Below, one piece after another: positions 25,898 through 35,035 of a DNA stretch of 64,000 nt. Both the position numbers and the translations under genes were made by a program. The first letter of the stretch is position 1. Each line of letters starts with the position of its first letter. Source of the DNA: DASRAJ01 sp035638255 (GTDB taxonomy: Bacteria > Bacteroidota > Bacteroidia > Chitinophagales > UBA10324); NCBI GenBank assembly GCA_035638255.1, contig DASRAJ010000112.1:1-64000 (forward strand), given 5' to 3'. The notes beneath the pieces are model-generated. The model saw only the letters and a program-made list of their open reading frames with translations, ran no database searches and was not told the origin of the DNA.

Positions 25898-26461
25898 ATG
25901 AATTCGCGTGATGAAATAGAAGATGAACTGAAGGAGATGACTCCCTATCTCTCATCATTGCAGAAGTCACATCCTTTCAAAGTTCCTTCAACTTATTTTG
26001 AAGAGATGGAAGTGAAATTGATTTCTTCAATCAACAAACAGGGGAAAGATGAAGAAACAATTTTTTCTTTTCCTGAAGAACATCCTTTCAATGTTCCGGG
26101 GTATCGGGATGAAGAATTACACGAGAAAGAAATCAGGGCTACTTCTGCCATCACAAAAAAAATCAGCGACTACAAACTTTGGCTCGCTGCTGCTTCTGTT
26201 GCGGTTGTGGCAGTTGCGTCAACCACATTATTTTTTAAAGATCATTCAATTGAAATCACACCGGGCACTGTAACCACTGAAAGTGTCGCAAGTGATTTGA
26301 TGTATGCTTCTGAAGTGGATGAAGCGATGGTTGTTGAATTGTACTTGCAGGATCAACAGCAGACTACTGAACAGAATAATTCTTCAGACAATGCTAATGA
26401 TGAGAATAATTTCCTGCGTGATGTTACTGACATTGATCCCAACCTGATTTACGAAATGTGA
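25898..26461 (+). CDS. Membrane-anchored anti-sigma-like protein with duplicated HPF-VP motif
   Basis: 187 aa. Two copies of a short motif, HPFKVPSTYFEEME (25-38) and HPFNVPGYRDEE (62-73), precede one membrane segment (about 94-113, LAAASVAVVAVASTTLFF), and an acidic periplasmic C terminus. The first motif is common in Bacteroidota proteins encoded directly after ECF sigma genes, where it probably contacts the sigma factor. No zinc-binding HxxxCxxC is present, so it is not a ZAS anti-sigma factor. The gene lies 75 bp after the sigma gene. Anti-sigma activity is inferred from position and topology. Confidence 0.65.
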   Translation: MNSRDEIEDELKEMTPYLSSLQKSHPFKVPSTYFEEMEVKLISSINKQGKDEETIFSFPEEHPFNVPGYRDEELHEKEIRATSAITKKISDYKLWLAAASVAVVAVASTTLFFKDHSIEITPGTVTTESVASDLMYASEVDEAMVVELYLQDQQQTTEQNNSSDNANDENNFLRDVTDIDPNLIYEM

Positions 26462-26545
26462 AATTTAAAAAACTCCTAAACTTCCCGAATTCCGATACAC
26501 CGGGACGGGACAACTAAAAACTCTAATCACCAAAAAGCTTTTCTC

Positions 26546-27046
26546 ATGAACACGATCCAAAAATTTCAACAAGCAATATTATTCATTGTACTTATTGCTC
26601 TTATTTCAACCGTTCGCACACTAGCGCAGCCGCCGCAACAGCAGAAAGAAAATATTGAAGCGCGTCACATTGGTTTTATCACCAACCAATTGCAGCTTAC
26701 TCCGGAAGAAGCTAAGGCCTTTTGGCCGGTGTACAATCTGTATCATGCAGAAGTAGAAGCGCTGCGCAAAAACCATGTTACGGAATTACTTTCGGCAAAA
26801 GTGAATTTCGAGAGCTATACTGACGATCAGGTGAGCAAGCTGATTGACGATGAGATGGAATACCGCCAAAAAGAACTCGACATTCAGCGCAAGTATAATC
26901 CGGAGTTTAAAAAAGTATTGCCGGTAAAAAAAGTAGCGAAATTTTATCGTGCAGAGCAACAGTTCAAGATCAATCTCATCCGGGATATGCAAAATAATCA
27001 AGGGGCAAAACCGGGGAAACAAGGAAACAATCCACCGCACCATTGA
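26546..27046 (+). CDS. Spy/CpxP-like periplasmic protein
   Basis: 166 aa with signal peptide to about residue 27 (ending LAQP). The helical body carries FITNQLQLTPEEAKAFWPVYNLYHAEVEAL, the LTxxEAxxFWPxYN pattern of small periplasmic helical chaperone/sensor proteins in Bacteroidota sigma operons. The last 20 residues are Gly/Asn/Pro-rich. Third gene of the ECF operon. Confidence 0.75.
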   Translation: MNTIQKFQQAILFIVLIALISTVRTLAQPPQQQKENIEARHIGFITNQLQLTPEEAKAFWPVYNLYHAEVEALRKNHVTELLSAKVNFESYTDDQVSKLIDDEMEYRQKELDIQRKYNPEFKKVLPVKKVAKFYRAEQQFKINLIRDMQNNQGAKPGKQGNNPPHH

Positions 27047-27101
27047 GATTTGCGGGCGACTTTCAAGCCACAAAACAGAACGCAATTCTTATTTTTTCCG
27101 C

Positions 27102-27109
27102 TACCTTTG
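27102..27109 (+). promoter_or_regulatory. Possible Bacteroidota -7 box of tatA
   Basis: TACCTTTG fits the Bacteroidota -7 consensus TAnnTTTG and lies 21 bp before the ATG at 27130. A matching -33 TTG is not clear. Confidence 0.35.
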
Positions 27110-27129
27110 GCGTCGTAAATAATTCTAAA

Positions 27130-27345
27130 ATGAAACTTCTTCTTCTTTTTAGTGCGCCGGGATTTCCTGAGTGGATTTTGATCTTCCTCGCAATCCTGTT
27201 ATTGTTTGGAGGAAAAAAAATACCAGAACTCATGAAAGGCATCGGACAAGGCATACGCGAGTTCAACAGAGCCAAAGCCGATGTGAAGCAACAAATTGAA
27301 GACGGTATAAAGGAAGATGAAAAGAAAGAAGCTCCCAAAAGCTGA
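27130..27345 (+). CDS. tatA: Twin-arginine translocase subunit TatA/TatE
   Basis: 71 aa from ATG 27130; the frame extends back to 27043 but the canonical N terminus starts here. FPEWILIFLAILLLFGGKKIPELMKGIGQGIREFNRAK is the TatA signature: short membrane helix, FGGKKIPEL hinge and amphipathic helix. Forms the pore of Tat export of folded proteins with TatC, which is not in this window. Downstream pairing AACCCG/CGGGTT at 27367-27399 may be a weak terminator. Confidence 0.92.
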   Translation: MKLLLLFSAPGFPEWILIFLAILLLFGGKKIPELMKGIGQGIREFNRAKADVKQQIEDGIKEDEKKEAPKS

Positions 27346-27561
27346 GATCATCTTACGCAACTTTACAACCCGCATGCTCGTTAAACAAAGGATCGGGTTT
27401 TCATTTTTGTTTAATGCATAAAATAAAAGCAGAATACTCTTGATTACAGGACACTCAATGATCTGATGAGTGCAAAAAATTTGTTAAACTTTTCCCGTAG
27501 GAGCATTTCAGGTTACCTTGCATAAAAATTTTTCATCCTTATTTAAGTTACCCTTCAAACG

Positions 27562-29109
27562 ATGAAGAAGCACTTTCTTAAAAAATCATGGATACCATTT
27601 GTCTTCACCATTTGCTGCCTGGTAGCTTCGCCGTTTTTCAGCAGCGCACAATTTCCTGACCCCGATAATCCTGATCAGGACGTGTTGCCTGATCAATTCA
27701 GCTGTAACGATTCGCTCAACGTCGTCGGCAATGATGTCAACGTCGCCGACAGCATGACCGAGCAGAAGATTTCTTTCGATAACGTGGATTTCCCAACTTT
27801 TGAAGATTCTGTCTACCAAAGCCGGCTGCTGGCAATTATTACACCGATACCCCTTAAGTATAATGATGAAGTTCGCAAGTACATTGATCTGTATGTGCTT
27901 CACCGGAGAGATCAGGTGCAGCGCATGCTCGGGCTGAGTAAATTTTACTTCCCGATATTCGACCAGATTTTTGCGGCGTACGGAGTTCCTCCTGAATTGA
28001 AATATTTGGCAATTATCGAATCAGCATTGAATCCCCATGCTGTGTCAAAAGCCGGTGCTGTGGGAATGTGGCAATTCATGTATGGCACGGCAAAACTTTA
28101 CGGACTAAGCGTCAACAGTTACTTTGATGATCGCCGTGACATCATTCGCTCTACCGAAGGTGCAGCGCAATATTTGAAGGGCATGTATGATGTGTATGGT
28201 GATTGGCTGCTTGCCATTGCCTCGTACAACTGTGGTCCTCAGAATGTGAACCGTGCAATTGCAAAATCCGGTGGAAATACTTTTTGGCAGGTGAAGGATT
28301 ATTTACCGCGCGAAACCCGCAACTATATTCCTGCATTCATTGCGGCTACATACGTAATGAACTATTATGATCTGCATAACCTGGAGCCACAATATCCTCA
28401 ATACAGTTGGGATTCCATTGTAGGGATTGAGATCAATGATAAAATGGCCTGCGAGCAAATTGCGCGCTTCACTAACATGAGCATTGATGAACTTCGTTTT
28501 CTCAATCCTGGCTTGCGCTGCGGTGTGATCCCGGCGCTGGATAAGCCTTATAGTTTCAAACTTCCCTGCGACCGTGCTGATTTGTTCAGCACAAAGAAAG
28601 ACAGTATTATTCTTTGCTCAGTCAATTGTAAGCAACATTTCTATTATGGAGCTACGAGCACCAGCAAAACGTATGTGGTAAGAAGAGGAGATAACCTCGG
28701 GAAGATCGCGTCACGCTATCATGTTTCTTCTTCGCAGATCAAGAAGTGGAATCATTTACAAAGTTCAACCTTGCGAGTGGGTCAGCGCCTGCGGTTGTAT
28801 GGTTCAGGAGATGATGGGACTTTAGCAACCGGTTCCAAATCTTCTTCTTCAAAAACAATAGGAACGAAGGCTTCTTCTCCGAAGGAGTCCCCGCGGACAA
28901 CCAAAACTTCTCCGAATCAAAAGACGACTTCAGCCAGTGCTTCCTCAGAAGGTAAATTTGTATACTACAAAACGCGCTATGGTGATACATTGTGGGATAT
29001 TGCCCGAAAGCACAGCACCACTATTGACAGTATTCGCGCACTAAACGGTGCGGCAAAATGCAATAACCTGAAAGTGGGAACAGTGCTTAAGATTAGTTTG
29101 AAAGGATAA
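27562..29109 (+). CDS. Membrane-bound lytic murein transglycosylase, SLT plus two LysM domains
   Basis: 515 aa, MltD-like. Signal peptide to about residue 30 (FFSSAQ). SLT domain about 110-260: YLAIIESALNPHAVSKAGAVGMWQFMYGTAKLYGL with the catalytic Glu in IIES, plus ASYNCGPQNVNRAI and RNYIPAFIAA. LysM 1 about 370-415 (TYVVRRGDNLGKIASRY) and LysM 2 about 468-513 (YYKTRYGDTLWDIARKH), joined by a Ser/Lys/Thr-rich linker. Cleaves peptidoglycan glycan chains to 1,6-anhydro-muropeptides in the periplasm. Confidence 0.92.
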   Translation: MKKHFLKKSWIPFVFTICCLVASPFFSSAQFPDPDNPDQDVLPDQFSCNDSLNVVGNDVNVADSMTEQKISFDNVDFPTFEDSVYQSRLLAIITPIPLKYNDEVRKYIDLYVLHRRDQVQRMLGLSKFYFPIFDQIFAAYGVPPELKYLAIIESALNPHAVSKAGAVGMWQFMYGTAKLYGLSVNSYFDDRRDIIRSTEGAAQYLKGMYDVYGDWLLAIASYNCGPQNVNRAIAKSGGNTFWQVKDYLPRETRNYIPAFIAATYVMNYYDLHNLEPQYPQYSWDSIVGIEINDKMACEQIARFTNMSIDELRFLNPGLRCGVIPALDKPYSFKLPCDRADLFSTKKDSIILCSVNCKQHFYYGATSTSKTYVVRRGDNLGKIASRYHVSSSQIKKWNHLQSSTLRVGQRLRLYGSGDDGTLATGSKSSSSKTIGTKASSPKESPRTTKTSPNQKTTSASASSEGKFVYYKTRYGDTLWDIARKHSTTIDSIRALNGAAKCNNLKVGTVLKISLKG

Positions 29110-29182
29110 CACTTTCAAAAGTATCATAGCAGGATTTCGAAAACAATTTAAATCATCACCATACGCACTGGTAAAATAACCT

Positions 29183-29190
29183 TACTTTTG
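29183..29190 (+). promoter_or_regulatory. Possible -7 box upstream of chrA
   Basis: TACTTTTG matches TAnnTTTG and lies 77 bp before the proposed start of the chromate transporter gene; no clear -33 element. Confidence 0.3.
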
Positions 29191-29266
29191 TCGCTATTAT
29201 TATTTTGATGTTGTGCGAGTTAAATAGCTGACACCTCATCTATTCCTGATTCAAACTTCTCTTTAC

Positions 29267-30529
29267 TTGACATCGCAAGAAACACCATCAATTACAGCAG
29301 AATCGGCAATAGAAGCTGATCGTCCACTCATTTCATACGGCTCTTTATTTCTCACTTTCCTGAAAGCCGGATGTCTTGGTTTTGGCGGCTTTATGTCACT
29401 GATCTCTGTTGTTGAAAATATTCTTGTCGAGAAAAAAAAGCTGTTGACATCAGAAGAAATGCTTGACGGAATTTCTCTGGCAAGTCTGCTTCCCGGACCG
29501 CAGGCCGTAAACGTAGTAGCTTATTCGGGAAATAAATTGAGAGGGACCTGGGGGGCGATCTTAGCAGGAATTGCTGTGGTGTTGCCTTCATTTATTCTCA
29601 TGCTCATCCTAAGTATTCTCTATCAAAAATATGGGCAAAATGCTGAAGTTAAGCAGTTCTTCAAAGGATTTGTGCCGGCAGTATGCGCTGTTATCGTAAG
29701 CGTTGCCTGGCGTATGGCGCAGAAGAATATAAAAGGTGCAGTGGAATTTATTCTAATGATAATTGCGATTGCAGGATTAATTCTGATACCACAACACTTC
29801 AGACTATATGCAACCTTTCTCCTCATCGTTCTTTTCGGCGTCATAGGATACTTTGCTTTTCTCGATAAGAAAGCCATTTCGAATGCAACAATGCCCACCG
29901 GCAAATTTCCCATCATGAAAACCGTGCTGATGTTGGTGATGGTACTTGTATTGATCGCGGGTTTGTATTTGCCCGTTGCGCAATCCGAATACAAAAGTCT
30001 TTTCAATCTTACAAAAACTTTCAGCGGATTGAGTGTCATGCTCTTCGGGGGTGGATATGTAATCATTCCCGTTATGCGCCATCACGTAGTTGAAATTTTT
30101 GGATGGCTAAACAAACAGGCATTTCTTGATGGCATCGCGTTAAGCCAGGTAATGCCCGGACCTATTTTAATTGCAGCAACGTTCATCGGTTTTCAGGTGA
30201 AGGGAATTATGGGAGCAATTCTTTCCACCATTGCCATTTTCACTCCGCCGGCTATTGTAATGGTGGTGGCTTCGCAAGCCATGGATTATTTTAAAAAGTC
30301 AGTGACGGCAAAAGCAATCATGCGAGGCATTCGATGCGGTGTGATCGGGATGATATTTTTTGCAGCTTATGAATTAGGTATCAAAACAGACTATCATTCT
30401 TTTGCTGCTATTTGGCCTTCGGTAGTTATCTTTGCAGGGGCACTGTTTGTGTTGATCAGGTATAATGTTGATGTAGTGTTCATCATACCTACCGCCGGAT
30501 TAATCGGATACTTTCTTTACCCACATTAA
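29267..30529 (+). CDS. chrA: Chromate transporter ChrA family
   Basis: 420 aa with both CHR halves, so the long-chain type. First half: FLKAGCLGFGGFMSLI and SLLPGPQAVNVVAYSG; second half: FSGLSVMLFGGGYVIIPVMRHHV and IALSQVMPGPILIAATFIGF, the P-G-P motifs conserved in both. About ten to twelve membrane segments. Family members export chromate by coupling to the membrane potential. No ATG is present at the 5' end; TTG 29267 is the likely start. Nothing nearby shows chromate regulation. Confidence 0.88.
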   Translation: MTSQETPSITAESAIEADRPLISYGSLFLTFLKAGCLGFGGFMSLISVVENILVEKKKLLTSEEMLDGISLASLLPGPQAVNVVAYSGNKLRGTWGAILAGIAVVLPSFILMLILSILYQKYGQNAEVKQFFKGFVPAVCAVIVSVAWRMAQKNIKGAVEFILMIIAIAGLILIPQHFRLYATFLLIVLFGVIGYFAFLDKKAISNATMPTGKFPIMKTVLMLVMVLVLIAGLYLPVAQSEYKSLFNLTKTFSGLSVMLFGGGYVIIPVMRHHVVEIFGWLNKQAFLDGIALSQVMPGPILIAATFIGFQVKGIMGAILSTIAIFTPPAIVMVVASQAMDYFKKSVTAKAIMRGIRCGVIGMIFFAAYELGIKTDYHSFAAIWPSVVIFAGALFVLIRYNVDVVFIIPTAGLIGYFLYPH

Positions 30530-30554
30530 GTTCACACACACAAATTTTATAGCG

Positions 30555-31589
30555 ATGCAAGCACTTTTTTTAGTTGGTGAGCAACGGTCAGGGTCTAACT
30601 TATTGCGGTTGATGATCTCCAATTCGCATGAAATTGCTGCACCCCATCCCCCTCATATTTTACAACGGATAGATCCGGTAGTTCCTATTAGCCAGATTTT
30701 GACTGACACTCAATTCGATCAGATGGTGGAGATCGTTTGTCGCCTGGTGGAGAAAAATCCTGTGCCGTGGCTCAACACGATTTTAGACCGCGGTGAAGTG
30801 AAAAGCCGCTGCCGTGAAAAGCACGTGATTGCTATTTACGGGGCCGTGATGGATATTTATGCTGAGTCAAACGGTGCGCGCAAGTGGATGTGCAAGAGCA
30901 TGCAGAACATCCGCTGGGCTAATCCGCTGAATGATTATTTCAAAACCAATAAATACATTTTTCTTCACCGCGATGCACGCGATGTGGCCCTATCATTCAG
31001 CAAAGCTGTGATTGGCGAAAAGCATGTTTATTTCTGCGCCAGGCAATGGAGTGAACTGCAGCGTCTTTGTCTCGATGCGCGCGCTAAACTGCCGACTGAT
31101 CGCTTTTTTACCATCTCGTATGTTGAACTGATTAATGAAACCGAAAGCACCCTTCGCAACCTCTGCGGGTTTTTGCACGTGGAGTTCAAGCCGGAGATGA
31201 TGCGTTTCTACGATAGCGAAGAAGCGAGGAATACTGCTGCTTCCAGCTCGCTTTGGGAGAATGTGACCAAGCCCATCATGCACCATAACTCAAATAAGTT
31301 TTTGAAGGAATTGACTCAGGACGACGTTCGCATTATCGAATCAGTTGCCGGAAAAGAAATGGATGAGCTTGGCTACCAGCGCGTGTTTGTTGAGAAGGGG
31401 GAAGAAATTCAGTATACAGCTAAAGAGATAGAAGGATTTGCCCGCGAAAATGACCGCCTCAAGAAAGAGCAATCTGCCAAAACGGACCCCGAGGATGCGC
31501 GAAAAAGAAAAATTCAGGAAGCAGTGCTTATTGAAATGAAAGACATTGTGAAGGAATGGAATGTGGTTCCTGAGAATGTTCTTCCATAA
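30555..31589 (+). CDS. Sulfotransferase
   Basis: 344 aa. PAPS-binding loop VGEQRSGSNLLRLMI (residues 5-19, the 5'-phosphosulfate site) and 3'-phosphate site FLHRDARDVALSFSKA around 142. YRSLRNLCGFLHVEF-type region (TESTLRNLC) typical of the sulfotransferase family. Transfers sulfate from PAPS to a hydroxyl or amino group of a carbohydrate or lipid. The C-terminal 60 residues are a charged coiled-coil-like tail. Separated from chrA by only 25 bp, but a strong terminator follows it. Confidence 0.88.
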   Translation: MQALFLVGEQRSGSNLLRLMISNSHEIAAPHPPHILQRIDPVVPISQILTDTQFDQMVEIVCRLVEKNPVPWLNTILDRGEVKSRCREKHVIAIYGAVMDIYAESNGARKWMCKSMQNIRWANPLNDYFKTNKYIFLHRDARDVALSFSKAVIGEKHVYFCARQWSELQRLCLDARAKLPTDRFFTISYVELINETESTLRNLCGFLHVEFKPEMMRFYDSEEARNTAASSSLWENVTKPIMHHNSNKFLKELTQDDVRIIESVAGKEMDELGYQRVFVEKGEEIQYTAKEIEGFARENDRLKKEQSAKTDPEDARKRKIQEAVLIEMKDIVKEWNVVPENVLP

Positions 31590-31613
31590 ATTTTGGACGC
31601 GAAAAGACATTTG

Positions 31614-31645
31614 AACCCGCTTTGAAATTTCAGAGCGGGTTTTTT
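31614..31645 (+). terminator. Rho-independent terminator after the sulfotransferase gene
   Basis: AACCCGCT (31614-31621) pairs with AGCGGGTT (31634-31641), with an inner TGAAATTTCA palindrome extending the stem, followed by a run of T (31640-31645). Confidence 0.85.
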
Positions 31646-31744
31646 CTTGTCACGAATTCCACGAAAGAACTTTAATTTTTCTCGTCAATAATGCTACTTT
31701 CGGGTATGAAAAGCTCTGATTTTAAAATATTAGCGGCTATCTTA

Positions 31745-32449
31745 ATGCGACACTCTTTAGTCTTATTGACACTCATTTTTCTCTGCTCATGTAAAGACCG
31801 TAAAGTATTGATGCATCATCCAATAACTATTAATGAGTTTGAAACTTGTAAATCAAAAGACTGTTTAGAACGATCAATTAAGTCTGACCCTAAGAATGTA
31901 AATGCTTATTGGAGGTTGGGAACAATTTACCAATCAGAAAAAAATTATGCTAAGGCTTTAAATTATTTGACAATTGCCATCCAACTTGACCCATCATACA
32001 ACCTTGGTTTTCCATATCGTGACAGAGCAAATTGCAAAAACAACTTGCGCAATGATACAGGTGCTGTTAATGATATGAATGAGGCGATTAAACTCAATCC
32101 GGACGAAAGATATTTCTATGTTGACAGGGGCGATTATTTATACAACTTAGAAAAATTTGATTTAGCTCTTAATGACTATTCAAAAGCTCTTTCAATTTTC
32201 GACAAACATACTCCTGCAAGATTTGGTCGAGCAAAAACTTATGTTCAACTTAAAGAATACAGAAAAGCTTTACAAGATTATGATACTCTGACTGACACTT
32301 CTGAATATTCTGCCTATGATTTTTATTACAGGGGAATTGCAAGATTTAATATGAATGACAAAATAAACGGCTGTAAAGACTGGAAGATAGTTTCAAAGTT
32401 ATGTCCGGAGGCAAAAGATTCATTGGACAAATATTGTAATGGCGATTAG
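31745..32449 (+). CDS. TPR-repeat lipoprotein
   Basis: 234 aa from ATG 31745 (MRHSLVLLTLIFLCSC); starts at 31691 or 31706 are possible but would bury the signal. Lipobox FLCSC with Cys near residue 16. At least four tetratricopeptide repeats: NAYWRLGTIYQSEKNYAKALNYL, NLGFPYRDRANCKNNLRN..., RYFYVDRGDYLYNLEKFDLALNDY, PARFGRAKTYVQLKEYRKALQDY. Protein-protein scaffold on the cell envelope. AT-richer than upstream genes; first of an AT-rich cluster of unrelated genes. Confidence 0.75.
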   Translation: MRHSLVLLTLIFLCSCKDRKVLMHHPITINEFETCKSKDCLERSIKSDPKNVNAYWRLGTIYQSEKNYAKALNYLTIAIQLDPSYNLGFPYRDRANCKNNLRNDTGAVNDMNEAIKLNPDERYFYVDRGDYLYNLEKFDLALNDYSKALSIFDKHTPARFGRAKTYVQLKEYRKALQDYDTLTDTSEYSAYDFYYRGIARFNMNDKINGCKDWKIVSKLCPEAKDSLDKYCNGD

Positions 32450-32493
32450 GCAACTAACTGCTAACGATAAGATTAAAGGAAAAGACACTGACA

Positions 32494-33336
32494 ATGCGAA
32501 AGCAAAACCTTATTACACTATTGTTCTGTTTCGCTTTTTTGAGTTGTAACTCCCAGACAAGCGAGAAGGGAAATATAGTAACGACCCCGTCGGGTAAGAG
32601 TAGTGCAAGCAAGAACATTACTCAATTCGACACTGCAGCTAAAACAATTCATATTTATGTGGCACTCTGCGACAACAAATATCAAGGCATAGTTCCAGTA
32701 CCGGCGAAAATTGGTAATGGACAAGACCCAAATAATAATTTGTATTGGGGTTGCGGTTTTGGAATACGGACATACTTCAAAAACAGTAAGGAATGGAAAT
32801 TGGTTAAGACTCAAAAATTAGATTCCATCCGGCTTGAAAGATTAGTGTTTAAGCATGCAACAAGAAACTATTACTTAGTTGCAGATGCTTATGACGGACA
32901 GTACATAAAACAATGCACAAAGGAATTTCTTAGCAGCGTTTCAGGGCAACTAAAGGATACCCTGCATATCAATAACACAACAATAGGAATTGCGGGCAAT
33001 TCGAAGTTAGTAGCCTACATTGGACATGATGGACTTATGGATTTTCAATTGCCAGAATTGAATCAAAACACCGACGGTAAAAAAAGAGATGTAATCATTC
33101 TTGCTTGTTACAGTAAGAGATTTTTTTCCGCTCATGTGAAAGAAGCCAATATAAATATGCTTGTCTGGACAACAGGATTGATGTGCCCCGAAGCGTATAC
33201 GGTACATGATGCAATTACAGGTTATGTGAACAACGAAACAAACGAGAATATCAGGGCAAGGGCAGCTTTGGCTTATTCTAAATACCAGAAGTGTAGTGAG
33301 AAAGCTGCAAGAAATTTGCTCGTGACAGGTTGGTGA
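32494..33336 (+). CDS. Lipoprotein with possible clan CD cysteine-peptidase-like dyad
   Basis: 280 aa. Lipoprotein signal MRKQNLITLLFCFAFLSC (Cys18). No family is recognised with confidence. In the C-terminal half, VAYIGHDG (around residues 170-177) and, about 30 residues later, DVIILACYS each follow a hydrophobic strand, the spacing and context of the His-Gly and Ala-Cys dyad of clan CD peptidases (caspase/gingipain/clostripain-like). A TTGLMCPEAYTVHDAI strand follows. The peptidase assignment is an inference from this pattern; it could equally be an unrelated alpha/beta protein. Confidence 0.5.
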   Translation: MRKQNLITLLFCFAFLSCNSQTSEKGNIVTTPSGKSSASKNITQFDTAAKTIHIYVALCDNKYQGIVPVPAKIGNGQDPNNNLYWGCGFGIRTYFKNSKEWKLVKTQKLDSIRLERLVFKHATRNYYLVADAYDGQYIKQCTKEFLSSVSGQLKDTLHINNTTIGIAGNSKLVAYIGHDGLMDFQLPELNQNTDGKKRDVIILACYSKRFFSAHVKEANINMLVWTTGLMCPEAYTVHDAITGYVNNETNENIRARAALAYSKYQKCSEKAARNLLVTGW

Positions 33337-33386
33337 AAGATGCCCTGCTTCGTTAGCCATTTAATAGTTTTTAAAAACTTATTCCC

Positions 33387-34223
33387 ATGAAAAAAATAAT
33401 TTTAATCTTGGCGATCTCCATGATGTTTTTATCAGCCACTGAAGGAAAAGAACATGACAACAATTGGACGGAACTAAATCTTAAAGGCAAGGTCAAGACG
33501 TTGAGAGAGAATAAATATACAACAGCTAAAGTCTCGGGTAACTTTCAAAAGAGTGAAAGAAAAGATAGTGTCATCTATAATTTTAACGACAAGGGAAATA
33601 AAATCGAAAACAATAGTTACAAGCCTGACGGAAGCGTCAAGATGAAATCCGCTTTCAAGTATGACGGCAGTGGGAAAATGATTGAAGCTGATTGGTACAC
33701 TCCTGACGGAAGTCTGGATATAAAAATCACTTACCGCTACGACAGCAATGGAAAGAAGATTGAACAGAGCGGGTACAACGGGAAAGGAATCCTGAAAGAG
33801 AAATCTGTTTTTAAGTACGATAGTAACGGGAATATGATTGAAGAATATAAATATAACCCGGACGGAAGTCTTTATTTTAAATCCATCTACAAAAACGACA
33901 GCAACGGGAATATGATTGAAGAAAGCAGGTATAAATCAGATGAAACCCCTGATTGGAAATATACATGGAAGTATGACGGCAATGGGAAAACGATTGAAAC
34001 GAATTGGTACAAACCTGATGGAAGTCTCATTGGTAAAGACACTTACCAGTATGACAATAATGGAAACCAGGTTGAGCGGACTACTTACAACTCAAATGGA
34101 ACTATTAAAGCGAAATACACTTATAAGTATGACTATGACAAAAATCTGAACTGGATAAAAAGAATTGAATTTGAAAATGATATACCATTGTCCATCTCGG
34201 AAAGGGGGATTGAGTATTTTTAA
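33387..34223 (+). CDS. Exported YD/RHS-like repeat protein
   Basis: 278 aa with signal peptide (MKKIILILAISMMFLSATEG). Residues 60-260 consist of about eight repeats of roughly 24 residues with a core KYDSNGKxIExxxYxPDGSLxxK, similar to the YD repeats of RHS/teneurin shells but short and without a toxin domain. The first 40 residues after the signal include NNWTELNLKGKVKTLRENKY, a feature of similar Bacteroidota repeat lipoproteins. No partner gene with a toxin or secretion role was seen. Confidence 0.7.
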   Translation: MKKIILILAISMMFLSATEGKEHDNNWTELNLKGKVKTLRENKYTTAKVSGNFQKSERKDSVIYNFNDKGNKIENNSYKPDGSVKMKSAFKYDGSGKMIEADWYTPDGSLDIKITYRYDSNGKKIEQSGYNGKGILKEKSVFKYDSNGNMIEEYKYNPDGSLYFKSIYKNDSNGNMIEESRYKSDETPDWKYTWKYDGNGKTIETNWYKPDGSLIGKDTYQYDNNGNQVERTTYNSNGTIKAKYTYKYDYDKNLNWIKRIEFENDIPLSISERGIEYF

Positions 34224-34432
34224 TCGCTAAACAAAAGAAGGAAAAACGGCGGCTAACAACTAAGGCTTTTTATGCAACCAATGGTTGCAGTGCAAGCTCA
34301 AACTTTCGAAAGTCTGGTGGGCTTTTATACTTTAGTAAAATGCCGGGTTTAATCTCTGGGACATTCGAGGTGCGAGTCAAGAGTGAGGAATTCCTCTCGA
34401 TATATATATTCATGCGAATAACTTAACGGCAA
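34224..34432. other. Spacer with attC-like or dispersed-repeat sequence
   Basis: 209 bp without a gene. Contains GGCGGCTAACAACTAAGGC near 34243-34261 and the near-palindrome GCAACCAATGGTTGC at 34273-34287, and ends with CTTAACGGCAA just before the next ATG. Related CTAACGATAA and TTCGTTAGCC words lie in the gaps at 32450-32493 and 33337-33386. Confidence 0.4.
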
Positions 34433-35035
34433 ATGAGACAAGATTTAAAAAAAGAAGCATTGGAGCAAATAGAAAAGGATATCAAAATTGGTTTTGAAAC
34501 TGAAGATGAGCTACTTGAGTCTATCAGTGAAATGTTTTACAACCATGATGATTTTGATGAAAAATGGCTGAAGGAGATTATAGCAGATAAATATGCGGAA
34601 CATAAAATAGAGAGCTTGAGCTGGTCAATGCCGGGTGATTTTCAAAGACTCACAGATTCATTTGATGAACTAATAAAACAAAAAATAGTTTGTATTCACA
34701 ATGCGGGTTTCACATTACAAGATGGAATGGATAGCTGTAAATACACAATAGAGACATTAAGTAAATCCGGAATTAAGACAGTTGGGTATTGTTTCTATCA
34801 TTCACAAGATATTGAAAGTGCAATTGACTCGAATTCGAGAACACTGTTTTTAGGTTTTGGCAGTACATCTCATAATGATGCCGAAGCAATAAAGGTTGCC
34901 AATAAGATTATTGCTACTCTCATAGAAAATAGCTTTGAGATAAATTGGAATGGCATGGTAAATCAAAGAATTGAAATCAAGAATATTAATTGGCAAAAAT
35001 TCCTGATGATGATGATTGGGGCGAGAAGAGAGTAA
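34433..35035 (+). CDS. DUF6891-like protein
   Basis: 200 aa, soluble, no signal. KIVCIHNAGFTLQDGMDSCKY (around 83-103) and KTVGYCFYHSQDIESAI followed by TLFLGFG are the pattern I associate with DUF6891, proteins of unknown function found in diverse bacteria. N terminus is highly charged and helical. It is the last gene of the AT-rich run; no obvious operon partner. Confidence 0.55.
   Translation: MRQDLKKEALEQIEKDIKIGFETEDELLESISEMFYNHDDFDEKWLKEIIADKYAEHKIESLSWSMPGDFQRLTDSFDELIKQKIVCIHNAGFTLQDGMDSCKYTIETLSKSGIKTVGYCFYHSQDIESAIDSNSRTLFLGFGSTSHNDAEAIKVANKIIATLIENSFEINWNGMVNQRIEIKNINWQKFLMMMIGARRE

Noticed and set aside
29267..30529. Chromate resistance operon
   Set aside because: Only chrA is present; no chrB, reductase or regulator nearby, and chrA homologues may move other ions.
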